Position numbers and translations under genes: made by a program | In this document: one piece after another, positions 49,106 through 57,428 of the stretch | Numbering within the stretch: the first letter of the stretch is position 1 | Layout: each line of letters opens with the position of its first letter | Notes under the pieces: model-generated | Databases searched by the model: none | What the model was told of the DNA's origin: nothing | Seen by the model: only the letters and a program-made list of their open reading frames with translations | Assembly (NCBI RefSeq): GCF_904067545.1 | Contig: NZ_LR881183.1 | Location: 124,001 to 188,000, forward strand | Direction of reading: 5' to 3' | Source: Thermococcus camini | GTDB taxonomy: Archaea; Methanobacteriota_B; Thermococci; Thermococcales; Thermococcaceae | Length of the DNA: 64,000 nucleotides

Positions 49106-49210
49106 TATTTATACCCGTTGTGTGCAATACTCAAAGTGTTGGAAAAGTCCCAACCCATAGCGGGTTCGCTGTGAACCCGAGTATGTGAGTAATCCCCGGG
49201 GGAGTTCAAG
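49106..49210 (+). promoter_or_regulatory. Promoter and structured leader of the archaeosortase-substrate gene
   Basis: TATTTATA (49106-49113) is the TATA box, about 100 bases before the start. The leader contains a perfect 7-bp hairpin, CGGGTTC (49161-49167) with GAACCCG (49173-49179), and a GTTGG/CCAAC hairpin before it (49138-49142 with 49150-49154). ATACTC (49127-49132) could pair with GAGTAT (49179-49184) to close a three-way junction if transcription begins early enough. The ribosome binding site GGGGGAG lies next to CCCC (49194-49202), which could mask it. The upstream part of the gap (48947-49100) shows nothing else. Confidence 0.45.
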
Positions 49211-50110
49211 ATGAGGAGGATAATCGCCCTGTTTGTGGGTCTGTTGATGCTCGGTGGAATGATGAGAATGGTGAGTGCACATTCAGTAACGGTTGATGGG
49301 GACCCAGCCGACTGGCTGGCTGACACAGGCACGCAGGCAATAAATACTTGGCAACTCTACAGTAGTGTTGGCGAGTGGGTATGGAAAGATAATGAGAGTG
49401 ATGAGAGGACTGATTGGTCCACTCCAGATCCACGAGTTGATATAACGGAGTTCAGGGTTACAGCGGATGAACAGTACATATACTTCCTCATTAAATTCAA
49501 TAACCTTGACGTTGTTGGCCAAGATGGTGCCCCCGGAATTATGATAACTATTGACACTGATCAAAGTATAGGATCCGGTGGAACTTACTTTGGTTACCTG
49601 TCTGAAACCCAAGTTGCGCAGAATGGAAATGCTAACTGGGAATATCAGTTGTTGATAGACCTATCCAGCAGCAGTGTTCAAAATAACCAGCCGGTTTATG
49701 GAGACGGAACTCCTGTGTGGGATAGTGGCTCTCCCCTAGACTTAGTGGACACCTCATGGGATGACGTCTCAACTTCTAGCGATGAGTTCGTCGCTTCAAC
49801 TACCTACAATGCAGTTGAGGTAAAAATCCTGAAAAGTGAACTCGGAAATCCATCAACAATTAGGGTTGAACTTGCAGTGGTAAGGGTAAATCCTAGCGGT
49901 GATGCTTGGGATATTATTGGAGTGAGTGATGTGCTTGATGCTATGACTGACGTTAGCGGAAACACTTGGAATGAAGTGAAGGATGGGTATGTGGACTATT
50001 ATGCTGATATCAACATATCTCAAGTCCCCTTCTTCAGCAATAACGTGGCAATGGCCGCCTTGACCTTCCTCCTCGTGCTTGGTGCAGTCTGGTTCTTCAG
50101 GAGGCAGTGA
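49211..50110 (+). CDS. Secreted CBM9/DOMON-like protein with archaeosortase-type C-terminal sorting signal
   Basis: A 299-residue protein. A signal peptide (MRRIIALFVGLLMLGGMMRM) is followed by HSVTVDGDPADWLAD and DITEFRVTADEQYIYFLIKF, the hallmarks of a CBM9-like beta-sandwich. The last 30 residues have the tripartite layout of archaeosortase/exosortase substrates: a short motif VPFFSNN, a membrane helix (VAMAALTFLLVLGAVWFF) and a basic end RRQ. An archaeosortase gene ends 17 bases away on the other strand. Probably exported, cut at the motif and attached to a lipid. The AT content is higher than in neighbours. Ligand unknown. Confidence 0.75.
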   Translation: MRRIIALFVGLLMLGGMMRMVSAHSVTVDGDPADWLADTGTQAINTWQLYSSVGEWVWKDNESDERTDWSTPDPRVDITEFRVTADEQYIYFLIKFNNLDVVGQDGAPGIMITIDTDQSIGSGGTYFGYLSETQVAQNGNANWEYQLLIDLSSSSVQNNQPVYGDGTPVWDSGSPLDLVDTSWDDVSTSSDEFVASTTYNAVEVKILKSELGNPSTIRVELAVVRVNPSGDAWDIIGVSDVLDAMTDVSGNTWNEVKDGYVDYYADINISQVPFFSNNVAMAALTFLLVLGAVWFFRRQ

Positions 50111-50127
50111 CTCCCGGCCTTTTCCTT

Positions 50128-50937
50128 TTAATTCTTGTCTGACGATTCTTTGCCTCTATGTTTAATGACCCACCACCAGTAAAGAAAAACGTAGGCAACG
50201 AACATTAAGTCACCTAAATGTGAGTGGAACAGCTCAAGGAAAGAAATGCCGCTGTGGTAGCCTATGACGAGCAGGGTGAATATCCTCACCGCGTTGAGGG
50301 GTATTATCCCGAGGGCGCCGAGGAGAAGGAGTGCCGCCTCCCTTCCCCTGGACTTCCGGAGGTAAATCAGGAGGAGCGAGGCCAGGAGGTAGAGAACGAA
50401 CGCGTCCAGTCCGGAGCAGCCGGAGCCTATTATGACAACGCTGTTCCGGACCACCGCCACATTGCCGTTCATGGCTATGGGGACGTCGAAGAGGTATATC
50501 AGCCCTCTGACGAGATGGGAGGTCGCATCGACGAAGAGGTTGCTGGATCTGTCGAGGATATTGACACCGATGTCTGACCTGGTGAGAGCGGCAAGGGCTA
50601 CTTCAATGCCGGCAACTGAAATTGGAATTATTACAGTTCTAACTTTGAACAGAATGATGGACACCCCAATAAGAAGGAGGGCCTGAAAAGTCGAGGGGCT
50701 GGGGTCTGGGCCCCATTTGAATATCATGAACACTGGTGAAATCCCAACCAGGAATGCACCAGTCCAGATGACCGGATCCTTCCAGGAAGGCTCTCTTGGC
50801 TCAAGTCTTTCTCGAATTGTGAATGTGATGATGGCGTAAATTAGGCCAAAATAAAGGACCGGGGGAGTCCTGGTAATGGCGAACAGCGCCCCCGTAAGTG
50901 CGAGGGAGAAGATCAGAAAGCCCTCACTTCTCCTCAC
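50128..50937 (-). CDS. Archaeosortase (exosortase-family cysteine transpeptidase)
   Basis: A 269-residue polytopic membrane protein with about eight helices. The family catalytic residues are in place: Cys174 in IIGSGCSGLDAF, Arg218 in IIPLNAVRIFTL, and His240 in LELFHSHLGDLMF. Exosortases and archaeosortases cleave C-terminal sorting signals such as PEP-CTERM or PGF-CTERM and transfer the protein to a membrane lipid. The subfamily is not one I can name; the neighbouring substrate has a VPFF-type motif. Translation starts from a GTG overlapping the upstream gene by 14 bases, making it the last gene of the MoxR/DUF58 operon. Confidence 0.85.
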   Translation of the reverse strand: MRRSEGFLIFSLALTGALFAITRTPPVLYFGLIYAIITFTIRERLEPREPSWKDPVIWTGAFLVGISPVFMIFKWGPDPSPSTFQALLLIGVSIILFKVRTVIIPISVAGIEVALAALTRSDIGVNILDRSSNLFVDATSHLVRGLIYLFDVPIAMNGNVAVVRNSVVIIGSGCSGLDAFVLYLLASLLLIYLRKSRGREAALLLLGALGIIPLNAVRIFTLLVIGYHSGISFLELFHSHLGDLMFVAYVFLYWWWVIKHRGKESSDKN

Positions 50938-51478
50938 GCACGCCCACCTCGATGAACTCCACGTCGTTCCTCTCCGCCGCCAGGAGGAACGCTATCCCGA
51001 GGCCGATTATGACGAATGACTGGACGACGGGATCGGAGAGCCTTTCCCTCAGCAGGTACAGGAAGCCCGCGGATCCCGCGAGCCAGGCGATAAGGTAGAG
51101 GGAGGTTCTCCCAAAGCGGGACCAGGCTGAGTACATTACCGCGCCGACCATCGCGGGAACGAGGAGCAGATCGCTGACGGCCGAGGCGAGGAGGAGCGCC
51201 GTCACCGCCAGCCTGTCCCTTCCAAGGTTCACCCCTCCCAGCACCTCGTCGAGGAGCAGAAACGTTGAGGCTGACGCCAGGACGGCCGTTTTGAGGCCGT
51301 CCCACTCGTATATCGAACCGCCCTTGACGGTGAGGGCAAGTGCGAGGGCGTAGGCGTAGAACGCCACGAGCGAGGCATTCCGTCCCCTCGTCCTCAGGAG
51401 GTACGGGACGGCGGCCAGGGCGAAGACCGGGTTCTTGAGCGCTATGCCAGCCAGAAGGGGAGCCACTAGTCCCATCAT
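50924..51478 (-). CDS. Membrane protein, 184 residues, in MoxR/DUF58 operon
   Basis: A hydrophobic protein of about six helices (MGLVAPLLAGIALKNPVFAL, LVAFYAYALALALTVKGGSI, LYLIAWLAGSAGFLYLLRER, SFVIIGLGIAFLLAAERNDV). Its ATG overlaps the DUF58 stop (ATGA) and its 3' end overlaps the archaeosortase start. No family recognised. The position suggests it helps the envelope function of the operon. Confidence 0.7.
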   Translation of the reverse strand: MMGLVAPLLAGIALKNPVFALAAVPYLLRTRGRNASLVAFYAYALALALTVKGGSIYEWDGLKTAVLASASTFLLLDEVLGGVNLGRDRLAVTALLLASAVSDLLLVPAMVGAVMYSAWSRFGRTSLYLIAWLAGSAGFLYLLRERLSDPVVQSFVIIGLGIAFLLAAERNDVEFIEVGVREEK

Positions 51479-52755
51479 AGCCTCTTCACCACCCTCGGGA
51501 GCAGGTCTTTCGGACCGACCTCGATGACCTTGATCCAGCCGGAGACCTTTCTCGCCAGCATCTTTCTCTCGCAGTAGGCTTTGTAGGCCGTCTCGAGGGT
51601 CTTCTCGTCAAGGGAGGAGCGGTCGATGAAGAGAACCGGGTTGGGGTAGAGAAGGACCGCCTGGGAGCCCCTCCTGGCCAGCACCCTCGCGGCCTTGACT
51701 ATCTCCATCGGGTGGAGCCCGAGGTCGTCTATTATGATGACGTACGAGCCGGTTCCGGGCTTCATCGCGGCCTTGAGCACTCCTGAGTTGCTTGAACCGC
51801 TCCTGATTTTTCGGACTATCCTCCCGAGCGCTGATTCCCCCGCGAGCCGGGAGGGCCGGAGGGGCGGAAGTCCTACCTCCCCCTTCAGCTCGAGCTCCTC
51901 CAGAACCGCCAGGGGGTCGCTGGAGTGAGAAAACCTCACTATGCCGGAGTCGTCGTAGGCCACCACCCTCACAGCGTGGCCGAACCTCCTGAAGTAGGCG
52001 ATGAGCTGGGCCAGTATGAGCACCAGGTAGTCCACCTTGCCGGTGCGCATCTCCCTCCTGAACTTCCCGTCCACGTTTATCAGCACGTAGACGTCCGCCA
52101 GCGTTTCCCTCCTGAACACCCTGACCACGACCTCCTGGAGTCTTGAGGTGGCCTTCCAGTCTATCCTGGTTATGTCGTCCCCGGGCAGGAACTCCCTGAG
52201 CTCCTCGAACTCGAGGGTCTCGGCGCCTATCCCGAGGGCCTTCTCGGTTTCGGAGAGGGCACTGATCTGGTGCCTCTCCCTCATTGCCTCCCTTATGCCC
52301 AGCGGTGACGGGAAGACGGTAATCTCGTCCCTTCCCTCCACGGGGAAGGTTTTCCTGAAGAGCCCCAGCCCGTCCTCGAAGACCGCCTCCGCCCTGAGAT
52401 TCACGCGGCCCTTCGAGAGGGGTACGAGGGTCTGCTCGAGGCGCTTTCTCTCGAGCGGTCCTATTTCGACCGTCAGCTCCCTCGCAAAGACCTTTCCGGA
52501 GGTCTCCCTTATACTCACCCTCCCGTCCATGGAGGCCAGGTTCTCCACGGTGAGGGAAGCCTTGACCGGCTCCCTCTCCGTTCCCCTTTCCGGCACCTCC
52601 CTCCTGACCCTCACGCTGGGGCGGAAGCCGGCCCTGGCCATCGAGTAGTGGGCCATCACCGCCGCTCCCACCAGGGCAACGGCGGGGTTCCCCATGAGGT
52701 ATGCCGTGGCTGAAACGACTCCCGCTAGGGACAGCAGGATCTCGGCGCGCTTCAT
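51475..52755 (-). CDS. DUF58 protein (VWA-like partner of MoxR)
   Basis: A 426-residue protein. Two N-terminal helices (LLSLAGVVSATAYLMGNPAV) precede an Ig-like domain (ERGTEREPVKASLTVENLAS) and the DUF58 region, with FEELREFLPGDDITRIDWKA being the diagnostic motif and ADVYVLINVDGKF starting the VWA-like fold. DUF58 proteins work with MoxR AAA+ ATPases, which remodel or activate partners at the membrane. It overlaps both neighbours by four bases. Confidence 0.9.
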   Translation of the reverse strand: MKRAEILLSLAGVVSATAYLMGNPAVALVGAAVMAHYSMARAGFRPSVRVRREVPERGTEREPVKASLTVENLASMDGRVSIRETSGKVFARELTVEIGPLERKRLEQTLVPLSKGRVNLRAEAVFEDGLGLFRKTFPVEGRDEITVFPSPLGIREAMRERHQISALSETEKALGIGAETLEFEELREFLPGDDITRIDWKATSRLQEVVVRVFRRETLADVYVLINVDGKFRREMRTGKVDYLVLILAQLIAYFRRFGHAVRVVAYDDSGIVRFSHSSDPLAVLEELELKGEVGLPPLRPSRLAGESALGRIVRKIRSGSSNSGVLKAAMKPGTGSYVIIIDDLGLHPMEIVKAARVLARRGSQAVLLYPNPVLFIDRSSLDEKTLETAYKAYCERKMLARKVSGWIKVIEVGPKDLLPRVVKRL

Positions 52756-53681
52756 TCCGTCGGCACCTCTACCCTCTCAAGGACGTCCCTCACTATGCCC
52801 TTTCCATCTACCCCCTCGACCTCGTATTCTGGCTTCACCACTATCCTGTGGGCTATCACCGGGACGGCGAGCCACTTCACGTCGTCTGGAATCACGTAGT
52901 CCCTGCCCTCCAGGTAGGCCTTGACCTTCGAGGCATACAGGAGGTGCTCACCGGCCCTAGGGGAGGCGCCGAGGATAACCCTCTCGTCCAGCCTGGTTTC
53001 CTTCACTATCTCGTAGATGTAGTCGATGATAGCATCGCTCACCCTGACCGCGAGGGATTCTTTCCTTGCGCTCGCTATCTCGCTGCCTAGGACGACCTGC
53101 TGGGCCTCTGTGAACTGGCCGAGGCTTTTTCTCCTGAGCATTGCCTTCTCGCTCTCCTCCGGGAGGTACGTCATGTCTATCTTCATCATGAAACGGTCCA
53201 CCTGGGCGGTTGGGAGCTCGTAGACGCCCTCCATCTCGACTGGATTGCGGGTGGCCAGGACTATGAAGGGCTCGGGCAGCTTGAGGGGCAGGCCCTCTAT
53301 CGTCACCTGTCTCTCTTCCATTGCCTCCAGCAGCGCCGACTGGGTCTTGGGTGAGGCCCTGTTTATCTCGTCCACCAGGACCACGTTGGCGAATATCGGC
53401 CCCTTCCTCAGCTTGAACTGCCCGGAGCGCATGTCGTAGAAGGTGTGGCCGATTATATCCGCTGGAAGCAGGTCGGGGGTCATCTGTATCCTGGAGAACT
53501 TCAGTCCGAGGGTGTTGGCAAAGTTCTTGCTCAGGGTCGTCTTAGCTATCCCTGGAACTCCCTCCAGGAGTATGTGTCCGTTGGCTATCAGGGCTGTCGT
53601 CATCAGCTCGACTATCTCGTCCATTCCCACGAGGGCCTTTCCGACCTCTCCCTTTATCTTCTCCAGTATCATGTCAACCAC
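52752..53681 (-). CDS. MoxR-family AAA+ ATPase
   Basis: A 309-residue AAA+ protein. Walker A is GVPGIAKTTLSK (about 41-52), Walker B VVLVDEINRASPKTQ, sensor 1 IVLATRNPVEMEG and the C-terminal lid has SPRAGEHLLYASKVKAYLEG. This is the typical MoxR/RavA pattern. The family acts as a chaperone together with VWA proteins, here DUF58 encoded next. It overlaps the DUF4350 gene by eight bases. Confidence 0.94.
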   Translation of the reverse strand: MVDMILEKIKGEVGKALVGMDEIVELMTTALIANGHILLEGVPGIAKTTLSKNFANTLGLKFSRIQMTPDLLPADIIGHTFYDMRSGQFKLRKGPIFANVVLVDEINRASPKTQSALLEAMEERQVTIEGLPLKLPEPFIVLATRNPVEMEGVYELPTAQVDRFMMKIDMTYLPEESEKAMLRRKSLGQFTEAQQVVLGSEIASARKESLAVRVSDAIIDYIYEIVKETRLDERVILGASPRAGEHLLYASKVKAYLEGRDYVIPDDVKWLAVPVIAHRIVVKPEYEVEGVDGKGIVRDVLERVEVPTE

Positions 53682-54672
53682 CCATTCTCCTCAGCATTTC
53701 CAGTACCTCTCCCTCGTCCCAGCCCCGCTCCCGGGCGAAGGCCAGGGCGAGCTCCTCAACGCCCATCTTTCTCCCAAAGAAGCGTGAGATGAGCCTGCGG
53801 ATAAGCCTTCCAAGCGCGCTGAACAGCCCCAGCTCCCTCACGAGAAGGAGCGCCGCTACGGCCAGTATCAGCTTTACTGCCCTGTCCCTGGGCAGGACAC
53901 GCGTCACCGTGACGGTTCCAACCGTGTAGAGGTTGAAGTCCGGGTGGTGGGCCTCGTCGAAGTAGAAGGTTCCCCCACCGAGGTAGTCCACGAGGTTGCG
54001 CAGGAACTGCTCGTTGTCCCCGAACTGCATGTTGGCGAGAACGTCGGGGTCTGAGAGCACGATGACCCTGCCCTTTTCGTAGGATACCTCGGTCATTATC
54101 GGGAACATTCTCCTGTGCAGGTTTATCATTGCGACCCTGCTGGCGTAGGCTTCTCCCTTTCTGGTCACTATTATTCCGGAGGGCTCGTTGGTGACGATCC
54201 TGCTCACGTTCCTTGCAAGGGGGGGGTTCTCTATCCTGACAGCGACGATGAGCCTGTCGTCGGTCTCATAGAAGAAGTCCCTGAGGGGATACTTGGATAT
54301 TCCAACCGGCAGCTTGAGTGCGCGGAGGATATCGTTCCCCGTCCCGAAGTCGTCCGCTATCAGGACGGTGTTGCCCCTCTCGAGGAACTCCCTTATCTGT
54401 GCCACTTCTGCGTCGGTGAACGTCATGTTGGGTCCGATTATAAGGAGCACGCCGCTCCTCCCGCTGATGTTGGCGATGTCGAAGGACTCGAAGACCGGGA
54501 CGATTTCCCTGCCCATGGAACCGGCCAGCCTCGCGAACTTGGAAGTCCCGTCCCAGTTCTCATTGAAGATGCTGTACTGGGTCGAGCTTTTGAAGACGGG
54601 TATGGTTAGGGGCATCGTGATGAGGGCGAAGAGAAGGAGGAGGAGTGTGAGGTACTTGACTGTCCTGTTCAT
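53674..54672 (-). CDS. DUF4350 membrane-anchored protein
   Basis: A 332-residue protein with an N-terminal helix (YLTLLLLLFALITMPLTIPV), an extracytoplasmic domain of the DUF4350/GATase-like type (GVLLIIGPNMTFTDAEVAQI, EFLERGNTVLIADDFGTGND, VIVLSDPDVLANMQFGDNEQ, TFYFDEAHHPDF) and a second helix near residue 270 followed by a basic cytosolic tail. The order of domains and its place next to MoxR and DUF58 match the DUF4350 component of such operons. Confidence 0.85.
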   Translation of the reverse strand: MNRTVKYLTLLLLLFALITMPLTIPVFKSSTQYSIFNENWDGTSKFARLAGSMGREIVPVFESFDIANISGRSGVLLIIGPNMTFTDAEVAQIREFLERGNTVLIADDFGTGNDILRALKLPVGISKYPLRDFFYETDDRLIVAVRIENPPLARNVSRIVTNEPSGIIVTRKGEAYASRVAMINLHRRMFPIMTEVSYEKGRVIVLSDPDVLANMQFGDNEQFLRNLVDYLGGGTFYFDEAHHPDFNLYTVGTVTVTRVLPRDRAVKLILAVAALLLVRELGLFSALGRLIRRLISRFFGRKMGVEELALAFARERGWDEGEVLEMLRRMGG

Positions 54673-56405
54673 CTCTCAAGCCCCCTCACGAGCCTCTCGA
54701 TGTTCTCCCTGAACTCCACCAGCTCCTCCCCGCTCAGGGGCATCTCACCGTAGACCACCTTCTCGTGCAATAGCGTTACCCTCTCCAGCTCCGGGTAGAG
54801 TTCCCACCCGCCGAGGGCCCTCAGCGCCTCCCTCGGAGTGAGGTTCTCCCCCACGCCGAGCCTCTCCGCCAGCAGTTTCCTCAGCAGGGTGTACGCTCCA
54901 CCGACGTCCTCCGGCACCTCGATCCTCTTTCCTGCCGTCACGAACGCTCTCTTAGCGGGGATTTCCTCAGACTCCTCCGGGGAGGGCGCATTTCCTTCCC
55001 CGCGCCTCCTCAGCACCGCCGTCCCGGCCGCCAGCAGGATCCCAAGAACCGCTATCGCGGCGTACCTGGGCCACGAGCTCTCAGGCGGAACCACGGTGAG
55101 GGTGATGGTGTTCGACTCGGCCTCGCCGTACCTCTCGCTGCCGGGGAATCTCACGTACACCTCGAACTCCCCCGTCTGGTCAGGCTTCAGCGTGAATGTG
55201 AAGCTGCCTCCCTGGGACTCTATTCGGGAGTGCTCCACCCCATTCACGTACACCACCAGCGTGGCCGGTATTTCCGGTTCGAGGGTTCCTCTAAAGGTGG
55301 CCGTTTTCCCCAGTGTGATTTTTGATGGACCAGTCAGGGTTATGGAAACGGGATACTTTGAGAACACGATCCTTACCCTCTTGGACGTCCCCTCGTGCTC
55401 TTCATCTCCGACGAAGCTAATGACGACGCTGAACTCCCTCGCCACGGGTGAGAAGTACTCCCAGGAGAAGCCGCCGTCCGGGCCGGTTTCCAGGGTCTCG
55501 TTTCCAATCTTTATCCTCCTGCCCCTCAGGTACTCGCCGTAGTAGTCCACGAGCCTTCCGGAGAGCGTGACGGTGTGGTTGATGAGCGAGCTGTAGACAT
55601 CATCGACGATGAACCTCGTCGGGATCTTCCTCACCCTTACTTCCACGGTGTTCGAGATGTTCCCCCCCTGAGTCGCGTGTATTCTGTACGTTCCAATCTC
55701 GCTGAAGCGGTAGCTCTTTGAGAAGAACCCGTTCGAGGGCGTCACCGGCAGCAACACAGCGGAGTTCCCGCCCTCTATCACTATCGTTACGGTGTCGTTG
55801 CCGGGACAGGAGCCGAATATCGTGACGGTCTGGTGGAGTATGGGTTCGTCGGTCGAGACGCCTATCAGGAAACCCCCACCCGGTGGGGCGGATGAGGCGA
55901 GCTTTCTTATCTTCTCCAGCTCCTCTCTGACACCCTTCGTGTTGAAGGTGAGGATCTTCGTTCCGTTGCGGAGCTTCAGAAGAGCTATGGCGTCGAGCTC
56001 TTTCTCCATATCGTCCACCGTTCCCAGGATTCCGGCGGCGAGCTCAGGGGAAGGGTTCCTGTGGAACTCCAGGGTGAGATGGGTCAGGACGAGGAGATCC
56101 TGGGCGAACTCGTGGAATGGCGGTATTACGACCATTACCGTCGAGTTCACTCCTCTCTCCCGGTAATACAGGCTTTCCTGGTTTATGAGATCAAGCTCGT
56201 TGAGGGTCAGGTTGGCTAGCTTTAGGCCGTAGCTCTCGTTAAGAAGGGCGTACTTGAGGGAGTACTCAAACCTGATGAGAACCTTCGAGAAGTAGTTATG
56301 CAAAAAAACGTCTCGCTGAACCGGTTCGGACACGGCCGTTCCAGCCGCGGGAGGAAGGGAGCCTATGATTAGAATAAGGATTATTAAAGGTGGAACCCTC
56401 CTCAT
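54669..56405 (-). CDS. Extracellular Ig-like repeat protein with DUF4129-like cytosolic tail
   Basis: A 578-residue protein, first gene of the operon. A signal peptide (RVPPLIILILIIGSLPPAAG) leads to a helical region with many leucines, then three or more Ig-like repeats (QTVTIFGSCPGNDTVTIVIE, HTVTLSGRLVDYYGEYLRGR, TATFRGTLEPEIPATLVVYV). A membrane helix (YAAIAVLGILLAAGTAVLRR) and a cytosolic part with ENLTPREALRALGGWELYPE and EKVVYGEMPLSGEELVEFRE follow, which is the pattern of DUF4129 tails. I chose ATG 56405 to begin the signal peptide; ATG 56411 is equally possible. It probably forms the outer sensor or scaffold for the MoxR system. Confidence 0.75.
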   Translation of the reverse strand: MRRVPPLIILILIIGSLPPAAGTAVSEPVQRDVFLHNYFSKVLIRFEYSLKYALLNESYGLKLANLTLNELDLINQESLYYRERGVNSTVMVVIPPFHEFAQDLLVLTHLTLEFHRNPSPELAAGILGTVDDMEKELDAIALLKLRNGTKILTFNTKGVREELEKIRKLASSAPPGGGFLIGVSTDEPILHQTVTIFGSCPGNDTVTIVIEGGNSAVLLPVTPSNGFFSKSYRFSEIGTYRIHATQGGNISNTVEVRVRKIPTRFIVDDVYSSLINHTVTLSGRLVDYYGEYLRGRRIKIGNETLETGPDGGFSWEYFSPVAREFSVVISFVGDEEHEGTSKRVRIVFSKYPVSITLTGPSKITLGKTATFRGTLEPEIPATLVVYVNGVEHSRIESQGGSFTFTLKPDQTGEFEVYVRFPGSERYGEAESNTITLTVVPPESSWPRYAAIAVLGILLAAGTAVLRRRGEGNAPSPEESEEIPAKRAFVTAGKRIEVPEDVGGAYTLLRKLLAERLGVGENLTPREALRALGGWELYPELERVTLLHEKVVYGEMPLSGEELVEFRENIERLVRGLER

Positions 56406-56463
56406 CGCCATCACATCCATAAGGCATAAAAACCTTTTAAGTTTATTCATCGAAGGTGTTAAA

Positions 56464-57183
56464 ATGGGACGCCTCGCTGGGAGTGCTCTAGCAATAACGG
56501 GGATTGTACTATGGTACTACGGAGGGATCTCTGGAAACACGGCCGTTGTTAATCTTGGCCTCGGCGCCATAGTGCTCGGCCTGGTTCTCGCTGCACTGCC
56601 CCTCGGGAGTGAGGTGAAGAAAGAGGCCCTCCTTCTGGCCGTTGAGCCCTCCTGCGCTTTCCTGGAAAACCTCCGGCGCAGTTTGAATCTAATGGGTTCC
56701 CCCGTGGTAATTCCCTCCTACGAGAACCTGCCCTCCGGCGGCGTGTTCCTCCCGAGCACTGACGACTTCCGCCTCTCCCTTGGAAGGCTCGATGGTGAGA
56801 GCGTTTTCGTGACCGGCCCGGAGGCGGAAAGCGGCCTGCTCGTAAGCCCTCCCCCCGGCTGGGGAATAGTGGAGTACACCATCGAGAACGTGGGTGAGCT
56901 TTCTGGGACTGGAATTGGCTATGCCTCCGCCGCTGTCTCCTCCGTCCTGAGCGCCCTGGGACTCGGTTCGGCCGAGGCCTTCGAGAGGGAGGATGGAACG
57001 ATAGAAGTTTTCGCCAGACCACTGTGTGACGGTCCCGTTTACGCCGACCCTGCTGTTTCGGCGGTTCTCCTGGGAATAGCCATCGGGATGGGTGAACTTC
57101 TCAGGATCCGCTCGGTGGAGAGAAAGAACGAGCACGTGAAGGTAACCCTAGAGTGCCTCGGTGGGATAGAAAAATGGCTATGA
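56464..57183 (+). CDS. Membrane-associated protein, 239 residues, function unknown
   Basis: Two N-terminal helices (GSALAITGIVLWYYGGISGN and LGLGAIVLGLVLAALPLGSE) are followed by a soluble domain (KEALLLAVEPSCAFLENLRR, VFLPSTDDFRLSLGRLDGES, GWGIVEYTIENVGELSGTGI). AGGTG precedes ATG 56464; the upstream in-frame codons overlap the divergent gene. It is divergently transcribed from the MoxR operon and shares its promoter region, so a link with that system is plausible. Confidence 0.65.
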   Translation: MGRLAGSALAITGIVLWYYGGISGNTAVVNLGLGAIVLGLVLAALPLGSEVKKEALLLAVEPSCAFLENLRRSLNLMGSPVVIPSYENLPSGGVFLPSTDDFRLSLGRLDGESVFVTGPEAESGLLVSPPPGWGIVEYTIENVGELSGTGIGYASAAVSSVLSALGLGSAEAFEREDGTIEVFARPLCDGPVYADPAVSAVLLGIAIGMGELLRIRSVERKNEHVKVTLECLGGIEKWL

Positions 57184-57413
57184 GGGAAAACGTCGTGCTG
57201 TTCCTGGCCCTCTGGATAGTCCTCTCGGCCCTCCTCAGCCCATCAACCGAGATATTCCTCACCGTTGCCCTCATCGGCATTCTGATAACCCTTGAGATAG
57301 GCGAGTTCTACCTCCCGAGGGACGTTAAGGACTCGCTGAAGTTCTCCGCTTACCTGCTCCTCCTCGCCTTCGCCTTCATCGTGGCGAGAAAGGTGTACGA
57401 GGTAATAAAGTGA
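57174..57413 (+). CDS. Small membrane protein, 79 residues
   Basis: Starts MAMRENVVLFLALWIVLSAL inside the end of the previous gene, with GGTGGGAT as ribosome binding site, so it is translationally coupled. Three hydrophobic segments (VVLFLALWIVLSALL, IFLTVALIGILITLEIGEF, FSAYLLLLAFAFIVARKVY). No family recognised. Probably works with the 239-residue protein. Confidence 0.65.
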   Translation: MAMRENVVLFLALWIVLSALLSPSTEIFLTVALIGILITLEIGEFYLPRDVKDSLKFSAYLLLLAFAFIVARKVYEVIK

Positions 57414-57428
57414 GGAACAGAATCGAAA

